From Juglans regia (taxonomy: Eukaryota > Streptophyta > Magnoliopsida > Fagales > Juglandaceae), in NCBI RefSeq assembly GCF_001411555.2, contig NC_049907.1, positions 32,563,734 through 32,627,733 on the forward strand: a stretch of 64,000 nucleotides of DNA. Reading direction: 5' to 3'. Shown here piece after piece: positions 1 to 10,423 of the stretch. Numbering within the stretch: the first letter of the stretch is position 1; each line of letters opens with the position of its first letter. Under the pieces are notes generated by a model that did no database searches, was not told where the DNA came from, and saw only the letters and a list, made by a program, of their open reading frames with translations. The position numbers and the translations under genes were made by a program.

Positions 1-2808
1 GGTGTCTAAGGACCATATTATCCTTGAGGAAATGACACAAAATTATTTGGCCTAAGGGCAAAACAGTCCATGCACTCAAAGGAGACACATGAGCCAATTG
101 ATGCAAGTTTGGGGTTTCATATGTCATTTTCCTAAATGACATGTGGGAAGGTTTATCTAGGGTATTAGTAAGGTCTAAGTATGATGAAATAAAATAATAA
201 ATCAAGAAAATCTCGGATTAAAAGGTTAATAAAAGATTAAGACTAAGTTAAGGCGCAAAGCATGGCTTAAAGATCACTAATCTCATGTATGTTGATTAAT
301 GGTCTTAGCCAACTTTCGAAACTTGATTTGGGCATTTAGGGTATGATATGGGTTTAAGGAAACCCATGGTATAGTGCATTGGACTTTCAATTGGAAGTGT
401 AAAAATAGAGGACAAGGCTTTTGGGCCTTGATGGGCTAAAAGGGTCATGAGTGTGGGTCAAGGGCTCATAGGCTTTTGGGCTTGAGTGAGAGGGGGCCTT
501 ATTTCCAGATTTTGAGGGATTAAAAAGAGGCCTCAAGTCCACAAAGGTGGGGCTTGAAACGGCTTGTCTTGACCTAATTGGGTCATGGGTCAACTCTACA
601 CCAAGTTTGGCCAAAAGGCCTTAAGCCTTCCTTAAGCTTGGGTCAAAGCTAGCTACTAAGTCTTGAATCCCTAAGGGCTTGGTTAAAGGCTTTCTGGGCT
701 AGGCCCATGAATGTTCTAAGGTCCTAAAAGCCTCGCAAACTTACTAATGGGCTTGCTTCTCTGATCTTTTGCTTAATGATACTAAGTGCCAATATCTAAA
801 CTAATCTCACTGTCAACATTGAAGTAGGTAAAATAAATAAATATAATAATATAATGAAATAATAAAATAAATAATAAATAAAATAAAAATATATATATTT
901 AAAGCCCAAAATCATAAGCTTAATCTAGAGCGTTTAAGGGTTAATCCTAATGGTTAATTATGTAACACCCCGTATTTTTTTTAGTGTATTTTTTTAATTG
1001 AAGGATTATTTGTTATTAATTTAAAATTTCATTATCTTGTTTTAAATTTTCAGATTTTATTGGGTTTATTTTTTTTTTATGATTTTTAATTTGTGAAAAT
1101 TAAATTTGACATGTTTCCTTAATATTAATAATTGTTATGCATTTAAATTTCTCTTAATTTAAATTAGTTTGTGGGTTTTAAAATTATTGTATTGTTGGAT
1201 TTGATTATTTTATTTTACTTAGTCACTGTGTTTAAATTTATTTTATTTAAAACTGTTGTGTTGAAATAATTTTCGTTGGAATCTTGTGACCCAAGTTGTG
1301 AGATTTAGACCTAATTTATTTTCCTTCATTTTTCTTTTCCACTTTCTTTTTCTCTTTTCTCTTTTTTCTTCTTTCTTTTTTTTTTCTTTTCCTTTTTCCA
1401 GAACGGCTCCCTCCCGCGCGCGACCCAGCCCTCTCTCTCTCTCTCCGTCCGATCCTTCTCTCCCCCAGCCCGCCGCCATGCGCCTCCGTCCGGCAACACC
1501 GCCCAGCCCACGGCCTTCCCCGCCCTCCGGCGACCATCTCCCTCCAATCTCAGCCCCTCTCGCTTCGCCGTTTGCCCCCACGCGTTCCTTGTGCTCGTGC
1601 GCCTCCGTCGCGCCACCATCGGCCACCATCTCTTCACCACTTCATCATCGACCTCCTAGCAACCTAATGCACCTATCCTTGGCTCTGATCTGTCACTGGT
1701 GAAGCCCATCTATCTCCATCTCCGATTCGTGCTTTTTGGCCTTCAACCGCCGCCCACGCCGCCACCCACGGCCAACCACCACCACTAGCTTCACCGACAT
1801 CCCTAGGTCCTACCCTATCAATCTCGGGTCTTCGTTTACACCCGTTCAAAAGTGGGTTTCTGAGACCCACGGCCACAGTGCATTTCGCACTGTTTTGTTG
1901 CTACGTTGCTGCTTCCAGCACCTCCGTGATCTTTCAAAAATTATATTATAGCATTGTAAGTATTTTTCCCAAAGAACTTTTGAGATTTAAATGTATTTCT
2001 GCGCTAATTCATATTTACTGTGAATTTGTTGGTTGTGCCGGACTGAGTCCGAGGAGTAAGGGGGTCGGTTGGATTTGATGGAGTTGTTTGTGTGAGATTG
2101 GTTTATGCTATGAAATTTGTTAGCTGTTTCGGGTTTGAATATTGGTGTTTTAAGTTTGACGATAGTCATGGTGAATATTGGAGATTTTTAGGAAGTGATG
2201 ATATATTTTGGGATTACGAGGGTTTTAAGTTTTGAGATATTAAAATAAGTTATTTTAGAAGTTTAGGATTAAATATCGAAATCCATGATTGATTGAAAAT
2301 TTACGGAAATTATGTGATTATTTTTATAGGTGACGATTTATTTTCGACTCGACATTTTTTAGGAAAATTCTGAAAAGCTAAGTTGTCCAGGTAAGCGGGG
2401 TTCATATACTAGTTTTGCATAAAAGAAATAAAATGAGGTTGACCTTGAAAAATAAGCATGTTTGTTTTGAAAAGAAATGATCTGAAAACAACCTCAGATG
2501 TTTATTCTGCATATGCATAAATTCAATATAAGAGAAAGTGTTTTTCTATCATGACTGGTGTAAACATGAGCTAGTTTTGTGCACTTTGTTTCTGAACTAT
2601 GTAAAAGAGCGAATATGAAAATCTAGAAGTTTTGTTATGAACAAATGAGAATATTTTGTTTATGTTTATCTCGAACATGTGAAATGATCTGAAACTTATA
2701 AGTATTTTGTTTTGAAATGATGTGTCATCTGAAAACCTTTGCATGAAGTTCTGATTCTGTATATGATTGTAATCGGATTTTCGATGAAATCTATTCTGTT
2801 TCTGCTAA

Positions 2809-2990
2809 GGCCCAGCCACGAGTATAATGGTGGTTTATAACCCTACCACGAGGGTGAAACATAGAATATGGCCCAGCCACGGGTATAATGGTGGTTTATA
2901 ACCCTACCACGGGGGTGAAACATGGAATATGGCCCAGCCACGGGTATAATGGTGGTTTATAACCCTACCACGGGGGTTAAACATGGTATT
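2809..2990 (+). repeat. Minisatellite, three 61-bp units, in solo LTR
   Basis: Units start at 2809, 2870 and 2931 with GGCCCAGCCACG and differ at only a few sites. Each unit is itself two related halves of about 31 bp, one with CAGCCACGGGTATAATGG and one with CTACCACGGGGGTGAAAC. The same 61-bp unit occurs in the LTR at 45040-47771. Confidence 0.93.
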
Positions 2991-3235
2991 GTCCCGATAT
3001 GATGTTAAGAGATGATTTAATTATAATGTTTCAGTTTGGAAATGCCAAAGGATTTTCTTTTCGGTAATAATTTTGTTTTTTTGAAAATTTCGCTCTGATG
3101 TTTTTGTACAAAGTTTTGTTTATGCATTCGGAAAGAAAACATTTTGTTTCTGCTTTCTGAAAGTAAATGTTTTGTTCTGCTTATCAAATGTTATAAATGC
3201 TCATGTTTACATGCTAGTATATGCTCTCTGCTTAC

Positions 3236-3253
3236 TGAGTTGTTGATAACTCA
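3236..3253 (+). other. Conserved LTR stem-loop (family A form)
   Basis: TGAGTT, six loop bases GTTGAT, then AACTCA. The same hairpin sits near the 3' end of every family-A LTR here (24421-24438, 28532-28549, 31598-31615, 45251-45268). Family-B LTRs have a different stem in the same place. Confidence 0.75.
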
Positions 3254-3588
3254 CTCCTTATCTCTACAATATTTTTCAAATATTATGATGGTTCAGCTGA
3301 GGATCAGGGTTATGAGGCATTGGGTGAGATGTTTTAAGTGTAGTGGTTCAAGCATAGGAAGTTTTTATGAGTATTGTCGTATTTTATTAAGAAATTTTAT
3401 GGTGTTGTAATGACTTGGCATTTTGGAAAATTAGTTATATTGAGGAAATTAGATTGAATCGAATTTTCTAAATGATATTGGGAATTTGGAGTCTATTTTT
3501 GTATTGTTGGAATGTGAGTTTAAGTGCTAGGAAGTAACTCTCCGATCCGTGCGGGACCGGGGCGTTACAAATTAGGCGAGGTGTTACA

Positions 3589-5127
3589 AATTTTATAGGC
3601 AACCGAACATAGGCTAATAAGCCGAAACTGGTCAAAGCTTTTAGGCTCCGCTACCTTCGGAATCAATATAATATACAAAGAGGAATAAAATCAAGGCAAA
3701 GAGGAGCCTGAAAAAAAATCCCTTGCAGCCTCCACCACATATTCCTTCACAATCTCCCAGCAAGTGAGGTAAAAAGCTGAACCAAAACCATCCGGGCCAG
3801 AAGAACTTTCCTTGGGAATAGAAAGTGAAGCTACTCGTACTTCCTCTTTTGATGGAACTTGGCAAAGAAAAGAATTATCATCCTCAAAAATAATCTTCTC
3901 TAGAAGCGAGGATAGGTCTATCTCCTCCACATCATTTGGTTGAGAAACAAAAGAGTGGAAATATGAAACCGCACAATGATGTACCTGTTCTAGACCATTC
4001 AAATGGCTCCCATCATCAATAACCATGTGAGAAATAACATTACTCTTCCTTCTTTGGTTAACAATAGCATGGAAAAATTTGGAATTCTGATCCTCGTCCT
4101 TGATTTCTTGGCTAACTATGACAACCTAATTTCTTCATGATGCGCCCAAGTATCCAGCTCCATTTTCGTAATGAGAAACTCATTCTCTAAACTCTGATCA
4201 TTGCCCCCTGTAGTTGGGATTCCAAACTCTTCAAGGGCCTTAATATTCTGCTCCACCATGCTGAAAATATTTGTGTTCCACGCCCTAAGAGCAACCTTAG
4301 TCTTCTTGAGATTTTCAGCCAAAGGCAAAAGAAGCATCGAGTGCACAGGTTCCATACAAACCTCCTCTACGCATTGCATGAATTTGTCATGGGAACACCA
4401 CATATTTTGAAAGTGAAATGGGTGAGGACCATATCTAACCTCTGGTTTATGAAATCAAATGATCAAAGGATAGTGGTCTGAAGTCTTCCTTTCAAGATAT
4501 TCCAAATATGCACTAGGATACGTAGAGGCCAATTGGGAATTGACTAAAGCACGGTCAAGATGTGCCCAGCTACGAGAACGGCTTGCATGCCTATTGCACC
4601 ATTATAAACAACGCCCCACCTCCTACATATCCATGAGTCCACAGTTGTCTATACACCTATTGAATTCCTTCATGGAGGAAAGAGGCCTTGAGTTATCACC
4701 AATGCACTCCCCATCATCACGGGTCACATTAAAATCCCCTGCTACAATCCATGGCGAGACCAGAGTGCTGAAAGCTAGTCTCGACCAAAGCTCCCGACGC
4801 TCAATTTGACTACACTTCGTATACAAAATTAATTAAAAGAAGCTCATGACCATTCCTCAACCAGCCTATGATCATTTGCTTCGACATACCCAACACTTTG
4901 AACTCATAAGACTCACGCCACGATTTCCATAATTTACCTTCAACTTCCGCATTACTACAATATTTCGGCAAACCCAAAGAAAGAGCCAGCCGAGGCAATC
5001 TACTGGCATCTGAAAACGGTTCAGAAATACCAACAATGGCCACATTATGTTTCCAAACCAAACTCCTTAACATGTTTCTTTATGTGCCTAACCCTTGCAC
5101 ATTCCACACCATAATGTTGTCAATCAT
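3589..5127 (-). pseudogene. LINE ORF2 remnant: endonuclease and start of reverse transcriptase
   Basis: The frame opens near 5127 with a WNVQGLG motif typical of the start of plant LINE ORF2. A VGISEPF segment follows, then the endonuclease signature AGDFNVTRDDGE at about 4730, then a linker with DEDQNSKFFHA near 4090. The reverse-transcriptase entry SSSGPDGFGSAFYLTCWE lies at about 3780, followed by LIPKV and FRLISLCSVAYK. The open parts are in different frames or split by stops, so the gene is dead. The catalytic aspartates of the reverse transcriptase would lie past 3589 and are absent. In a live element the product would nick target DNA and reverse-transcribe the LINE RNA. Confidence 0.85.
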
Positions 5128-5246
5128 AGATTAAGTTTAGAGTGATGGCCGCCACCCGTTGTGAATGTTGAATATCAATTTTTCCGTGGACCTTCCTGTG
5201 AACCAAATCATCATGAGCTCCAGGATCTGAGTCATACATTTTCTCC

Positions 5247-6990
5247 CTAAAAACGACCCCTTTCCTCACAATGTAAAGAGTAATCCGTAGAGTGACCACC
5301 TAATGAGTTTCCTTCAACCCTCCCTTGGGCCCTGCATTCCAGTTCAAGAATAGTTGTCACAGTTTCCATTTGACCACCCTCAAAACCACAGACACCTTCA
5401 ACCTCCTCTAATGGCCTCAAATCCTCCTCTTGTTGTAACAAATTCCAATCAGATGGCAAAGGAAAGGCCCTCTACCCTCCTCCTTTCTCCATGCAAGATG
5501 GGGAGTTTGCAACCAAGGTCGCAGTCTCCGTTGTCTCAGTAGCCACCACCTCTTCAATGAGAGGTTCTGCTAAAGCATCATTAAAAACCTCAACCATGTC
5601 GTCCACCACACCATCACCATCTTTTGATTTCAAAACCCCACAACTTTCTCCCTCCTCATCCCGAACATACTCTGACTCCTCATGAACATTTTTAAGGCCA
5701 TCACCACTAGTCACAGCTTCTAACATTGGTGCAACCATTTCATGCTGATCTGCTATTTCCACATCGCCTTTTTTCGGATCTTGTATCGAAGCCTTTTCCT
5801 TCCACACCTTTTTTGGAGCATTAAGAGAACCATCCTTCCCCAAATCTCCACTGCGTTTTTCCCCCACTCGGCAAAGCACCTCTGTATTGCCTTGACGGCA
5901 ACATTCAGAGCAATAAAACCCATGTTAGAGCATTCTCATTGGATTAGCTAAAAGCTAAATCCAATGAGAATTTAGCTATTAAGTCATAAAATAGCTCACA
6001 TTGAAATAGCTATATTCCAAATATTTGGAATATAGCTACAGTAATATCTAAAATAATTTCTAAATTTGAAAGGAACTATTCATTCATCAAATCTATTTTA
6101 TATTCTTTTCTTTTCTCTCCTTTTAATATCAATTATTTCTCTCTCCATTTTAAATGACAATTGAAAAAATATAATTAGAATACAATTACTAATTAATATA
6201 TAATATTATGAATAGTAAAATATGATAAAATAAAATAAATTCATAATTAAAAAAATTTTCAAAATTTTCAAAATTATTAATTACTCATTACTATATAATG
6301 AATAAATAGATAATCCAATGTGGAGATTTGATGTGAATAGTCAAAGTTAAATTCATCTTATATTATTTTATTGTCATATAATGAAAAAATGGTTATTCCA
6401 ATGTAGAAACTTATGTGAATGTAATAGCTAAATGCTAAATTCATCTTACATTCATAAAAAATATACTTTAACTTTAGCTAATCCAATGAGAGTGCTTTTA
6501 GCGTGCTTCCTGCAAAATCTTCTTGCTATTGGAAACCACAATCAGAAATCTATGGACTAGGTCATCTTGTAAATCAACCTCCATGCACATCCTTGCCCCC
6601 GATGCTCTTGTTCTATATAAAGTTGCATTGTCCGTTCCCAAGAATCTCTTAAACCGAGTTGCCAGAATCTATAAACAGTCAAGTCGTTACATGTGCATTG
6701 GTAGATTCGGTAAAAAAAATCCATTGAGGCGCAATGGAGGATTCTTTACGCAGATCAAAATCCTTCATCCATCGAAACAATATGAAAACATGACCCTCGA
6801 TCATTCTACCCTCTCTCGCCCATCTATGCACGGAATCACATTCAGATTTTAGTTAAAGGAGAACATGATGTTCGTCCATGAACTTATGGTCGGCACCTCC
6901 AGCAAACCCCAAGATTTGATAATATTCAGCCTGATCTTATCAATGGAAGGTCTCATCCCCATGAACTTTAGTACAAGCACAAACCGTTAA
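5247..6990 (-). pseudogene. LINE ORF1 remnant, interrupted by a MITE
   Basis: From about 6990 downward the frame reads a DUF4283-type region (MRPSIDKIRLNIIKSWGLLE; later NGFFLPNLPMHM) and then MCMEVDLQDDLVHRFLIVV. The MITE at 5928-6497 follows. The frame resumes with a knuckle of the form C-x2-C-x4-N-x4-C, where the usual histidine is replaced by asparagine. A low-complexity acidic and threonine-rich tail continues to about 5250. Several stops lie in the DUF4283 part. ORF1 proteins of plant LINEs bind the element RNA. This copy cannot make a full product. Confidence 0.75.
5928..6497. mobile_element. MITE, PIF/Harbinger-like, target duplication TTA
   Basis: The termini are inverted: GAGCATTCTCATTGGATTAG at the left and a reverse complement starting AAGCACTCTCATTGG at the right. 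TTA flanks both sides (5925-5927 and 6498-6500). The 570-bp interior is AT-rich and non-coding. A three-base TTA/TAA duplication and this length fit Tourist-like PIF/Harbinger MITEs. A relative with similar termini lies at 36874-37343. Confidence 0.85.
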
Positions 6991-7000
6991 TTTACATATA

Positions 7001-8264
7001 ATTTTCTCTTTTTATTTTTCACCCTGCATCCAAGCAAGGGGAAGGTAACCTGGTCCTCTCCTTTCCTTGTATTTATTGCAAAAACAACCTAATAGGAGTA
7101 CAAGACGACTATCTGTTCCATGCCAACAATCAAGGGGATAAGGTTTTTTGTCCGAATCGAAAAAAGCAACATGACCAATTAAGAAACTGGTCGATCTCAG
7201 TCCAAGAAAAGTAAGAAAATTAGATTTTTGGACCGGTTTCATGGTGAAGTTTTTTCACCTAGACTGGACAAACCAAATTTAATATATAAAAATTTAAATA
7301 ATTTTTGTATGATATTTTATAATTTTTTAAGTAATTATATAAATAGAAAGCAAGTAATTATGCAATTTTTTTCTAACATGATTATTATGTATATATTATA
7401 TAAAATACTAAAGATTAAGAGTTTTAAGACAAGAAATTAACTATTAATTACTGATAATATACACTATTAACATTATTAATTTAATACTCAATTAAAATAC
7501 TTAATTATTTAAGTATATATATTTAGTTAGACAACTTAAATTAAATCATTCATTTAATTATTTATTATTATTTTATATAATTTTTTGTTAAAAACTTGAA
7601 AAAAAAATAAAAAAAAATGACCTGAACCAAAAATAGCCCGATTAGACCGATCCAAAAGAACCAAAACAGTCTGGTCCAATCAAAAAGGCCTTATCGGTCT
7701 GCTCCAAACTTTTGGTAGGCCTAAAGAATTGGTACGTTTCGAAATTCTCCAATAAGAGTGACTGGATTGGACTGATTATACCTCTACCAACAATTTCACA
7801 ATAAATGAAACTAAAAAAAAATAAGGATCCGTATGGAGAACATTCTAAAGTTTTTTTAGAATAAAAGAATAGGAAAATGATTAAAATATATATATAGGTT
7901 TTTGCTTTTTTTCTAAAATAAAAATATTTTATTAATTGAAAAATGAAATATAGATTTGGAAGAACTTCTAAGCACCCAAAATAAAATAGTTTTTAGTTTT
8001 TAAAACATCTTCCTCTAACCTGAGGTATTCTTTGTTTTTATTATTTTCATTTTCCCTTCACTTTAGAGAATTCAAACCACAGATCTCATCTTTGAGATAT
8101 CGAGATGGAGCGCACTCTTGGGTCTGAAGAAAATTACTGGTGTGACTATCTTTCCTTTTATTATATATATCATGACAATCCATGAATGAGCGGTAAAAAC
8201 AAGGAGAATGTTACAAGATTGATTAAGAAAACAAGAGCACCCATCCATCTTTCAACCAAACAAA
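7001..8264. other. Gene-free AT-rich stretch
   Basis: I see no gene here. The stretch is AT-rich with short poly-A and poly-T runs. Around 7140-7265 and 7620-7780 there are repeated GACCGG, ACCGAT and GGTCTG motifs, like the CCGGTT-rich repeats at 13850-14140 and 19790-19880. They may be a degraded non-autonomous element, but no boundaries could be set. Confidence 0.5.
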
Positions 8265-8277
8265 CCTTTATAAATAT
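8265..8277 (+). promoter_or_regulatory. Probable TATA box of the LRR gene
   Basis: CCTTTATAAATAT lies about 200 bp before the start codon at 8467 and would give a leader of about 165 nt. It is a good match to the plant TATA consensus, but position is the only other support. Confidence 0.55.
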
Positions 8278-8466
8278 TCAACGCAAGCAACCCACCTTCT
8301 GGGCATGACCATGCAATTTTATCTATTTCCCCATTCAAAGCTTCTCTCTGCAGCAATTCTATCTATACATCACGCTGAAGTTCAAGGCCAATATAAGAAG
8401 CATTTGAGAAACCAACCATAACCAACAACCAATCTCAAAATAAACCCCCCACCTTTACCTCAACTA

Positions 8467-9717
8467 ATGGCCAGTTGCCTGCATTCCATCCTCTCCCTTT
8501 GCTTCCATTATATCATTGTAACTTTAGTACTAAGTTTTATTCCAAAAGTCATTCATTCCTGGACCCTAGACTCAGATATTCAAGTACTCCGCACCCTCAA
8601 GCATTCCATTGAACCAGGCTCCATCCCCTCGACATCTTACCTTAATAGTTGGGACTCCATGGTGGATCCCTGTGACAGCATGGGCGAACGGTTTCTGGGA
8701 ATTTTATGCAGTATTCCCCTTGACAATTCTTCTAGCAGGATAATAGCAATTGATCTCGATGACGTTGGATATGACGGGTATCTGACACCATCGATTGGGA
8801 ACCTTACCGAGCTCACTATTCTCAATATAAGCAAGAACAAGATTCGAAGAACAATACCAGAAACCATAGCCAATCTTAGAAAGCTCACCAGACTTTCACT
8901 GGCGGACAATTGCCTCACAGGCACCATTCCTACAGAAATCACCTTGCTCAAGAATCTTGAATATCTAGACATTTCAGGGAACAGACTGTCTGGCTCAATT
9001 CCGCCTGATATTTCTGGATTACGAAGCTTGACCTACTTGAGTATGTCAAACAACGCGCTCACGGGCACAATCCCTGACCTCACGGGATTGTGGCAGCTGA
9101 GCACTCTAGATCTTAGTTCCAATCAGCTCTATGGGAATTTGCCATATTTTCCTGTGAGATTGACAACACTTACTATAAACCGTAACATACTTACAGGCCA
9201 CATCTCACCAGTAAAGAAGCTCAAAGACCTTAGTTGGTTAGACGTGAGTTATAACAGGCTCTCAGGCATCATTAGCAAAGACATTATTTCATTACCTAGA
9301 CTGGTTCACCTCAATATTTCAAACAACCGCTTCACTGCAACAGAGATGGTCAGCTTTTCTGGGGAAGAGAATCCACCACTGCAAGTGCTTGACGCAGAAA
9401 ATAACCAATTACATGGTCATTTGCCTGCCAACTTGATCAAAATTCAGAATTTATCAACAATTAATCTGGCACATAATCAATTCTCTGGTCCAATACCACA
9501 ACCATATGGAAACAAGCTAGAGCGATCATGGAGAATCCTGTACCTAGAGAACAACTTTCTGTCAGGAAATCTTCCACCACAGTTCATTACTCGTGGACAA
9601 AGGATTACAGGCAGCCTTGCAAGAAACTGTCTTGTGTGTCCAATACGGATACCGTTATGCCAAGGAGGGCAACGACCAATTTCAGAATGCCTTAGGCAGA
9701 ATCATAGAAGCACATAA
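8467..9717 (+). CDS. Secreted leucine-rich-repeat protein, no kinase
   Basis: This is a complete intronless frame of 416 residues. A hydrophobic signal peptide covers about residues 1-31. An N-terminal LRR cap follows (W62, DPC at 67-69, C81), then roughly eleven plant-type 24-residue repeats over residues 92-375, with cores such as LTRLSLADNCLTGTIP and LEYLDISGNRLSGSIP. A cysteine-rich cap closes the protein (C388, C391, C398, C408). There is no transmembrane helix or kinase after the cap, so it resembles the ectodomain of a receptor-like protein and is probably apoplastic. Such proteins bind peptides or partner receptor kinases, but the ligand cannot be read from sequence. The start is the first ATG after the signal-peptide frame opens. 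A TATA box lies upstream and AATAAA downstream, and the gene converges on YIF1. It could be a truncated receptor gene, but the intact C-terminal cap argues for a natural short form. Confidence 0.88.
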   Translation: MASCLHSILSLCFHYIIVTLVLSFIPKVIHSWTLDSDIQVLRTLKHSIEPGSIPSTSYLNSWDSMVDPCDSMGERFLGILCSIPLDNSSSRIIAIDLDDVGYDGYLTPSIGNLTELTILNISKNKIRRTIPETIANLRKLTRLSLADNCLTGTIPTEITLLKNLEYLDISGNRLSGSIPPDISGLRSLTYLSMSNNALTGTIPDLTGLWQLSTLDLSSNQLYGNLPYFPVRLTTLTINRNILTGHISPVKKLKDLSWLDVSYNRLSGIISKDIISLPRLVHLNISNNRFTATEMVSFSGEENPPLQVLDAENNQLHGHLPANLIKIQNLSTINLAHNQFSGPIPQPYGNKLERSWRILYLENNFLSGNLPPQFITRGQRITGSLARNCLVCPIRIPLCQGGQRPISECLRQNHRST

Positions 9718-9773
9718 TAAAATTGTATGGTAATGTCATCGAGAAAAGTAAGAAACCTTGTTAACTTTCAAGA

Positions 9774-9779
9774 AATAAA
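9774..9779 (+). terminator. Polyadenylation signal AATAAA of the LRR gene
   Basis: AATAAA lies 57 bp after the stop codon of the LRR gene and is the first such hexamer downstream. The gap between the two convergent stop codons (9718-10035) is only 318 bp, so both 3' untranslated regions share it. I see nothing else in the gap. Confidence 0.55.
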
Positions 9780-10035
9780 ATTTATCGAAACAATGTAAGA
9801 ATTTTTGGTTCATAAATGAATTTCTGATTATCTGTGATTCTACTCTCCCATATGATTGCTTCTAATGTTACAATGTAACACCGCAAACATAAAACACACT
9901 GAAAGAAAACTTTATAATTGTCTATTCTTCTGGGAGCAAAGCACAGTAAGTCAATACAAAATCAAGAAAACTGCCTACAACATTTTAGCAAGTGCTATGA
10001 ACACAGACCATTTCTAACTACATAAAATGAAACAT

Positions 10036-10423
10036 CTACATTAGCCAATGAACACTAATGTTGCCAAGCCATATGAAAAGTGGGAATTGAGCCAGAGCTA
10101 TAAAGAGCAAGAGATAGTGGTGCTTGCTCGAGTCATAACTCCTCACCTCTGCAAAGAGGACTCTCTTCATCGTTTTCACCAAGAAGATACCCATGCATAA
10201 ACAGGTCCAAGGCATCAAAAAATAGTATGAGTATCCCCACATTATCTTACCAAGAACAGCCAAACACATCCCCGTGAAAGTATACCCTGCATAAGCCACA
10301 ATGTCCAGCAGGGGTGCCTCCCCACTACCCAATGATAGCAATGTCACTTTCAGAAGTGCAACTTGCAAAAACCACCCAACCAATCCCTTGATGAACAACC
10401 AGTTCAGAGCTTCTGGGCTAAAC
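10036..10423 (-). CDS. YIF1: YIF1 coding exon 4 (last)
   Basis: 388 bp. It completes the split lysine codon, continues [13 protein letters not shown] and ends NISVHWLM with TAG at 10038-10036. It holds four of the five hydrophobic segments. The acceptor is TTGACAG just before 10423. Confidence 0.93.

Larger units (their letters stand above)
961..3569 (+). mobile_element. Solo LTR, family A, target duplication AATTA
   Basis: The element starts TGTAACACCC and ends GGGGCGTTACA. It is flanked by AATTA at 956-960 and again at 3570-3574, and removing it rejoins the family-B LTR cleanly. The 2609-bp body holds an AT-rich 5' part, a CT-rich and GC-rich leader-like stretch near 1330-1900, a 61-bp minisatellite at 2809-2990 and a stem-loop at 3236-3253. 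It has no gag or pol. Its 3' end is nearly identical to the reverse complement of 45040-45080, another member of the family. The proline-rich open frames over 1286-1702 come from base composition and are not called as genes. Confidence 0.88.
1..3588 (-). mobile_element. Family-B LTR, terminal part, split by a solo LTR
   Basis: The minus-strand start of this LTR is at 3588 (TGTAACACC). It runs leftward off the window. Bases 961-3574 are a later insertion plus one copy of its target duplication. The flank at 900-960 is the reverse complement of 50118-50170 in the well-bounded family-B copy at 50106-53680, which identifies the family. The segment 400-780 is rich in TGGGCY motifs, as in the copy at 59717-64000. 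The LTR lies directly against the LINE reverse transcriptase at 3589 and so interrupted it. The other end is outside the window, so I cannot say whether it is a solo LTR. Confidence 0.7.
3589..7000 (-). mobile_element. Decayed L1-type LINE, minus strand, 3' part cut off
   Basis: Read on the minus strand from about 7000 down, the order is ORF1 (DUF4283-like region, then a CCHC knuckle), ORF2 endonuclease, and the start of the reverse transcriptase. Frameshifts and stops are scattered throughout. A 570-bp MITE sits inside ORF1 at 5928-6497. The reverse transcriptase stops at 3589, where an LTR begins. The 3' half of the LINE would lie beyond that LTR, outside the window. Confidence 0.85.

Noticed and set aside
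1286..1702. Proline-, serine- and arginine-rich frames on both strands
   Set aside because: They lie in the CT-rich and GC-rich leader of a solo LTR, and all six frames stay open there because of base composition. No family is recognisable.
2809..2990. CRISPR-like repeated units
   Set aside because: Units are contiguous without unique spacers, and the DNA is from a plant nucleus. These are minisatellites.
7012..7242. A 76-codon minus-strand frame before LINE ORF1
   Set aside because: No recognised family. It overlaps GACCGG-rich repeat words and has no supporting splice or promoter signals.
8637..8972. Minus-strand frame of 111 codons
   Set aside because: Antisense shadow of the LRR gene, with no domain of its own.
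10036..10398. Last YIF1 exon as a separate 120-residue gene
   Set aside because: The apparent start is an internal TTG codon. The sequence continues upstream in frame to a splice acceptor at 10423 and joins the other exons.
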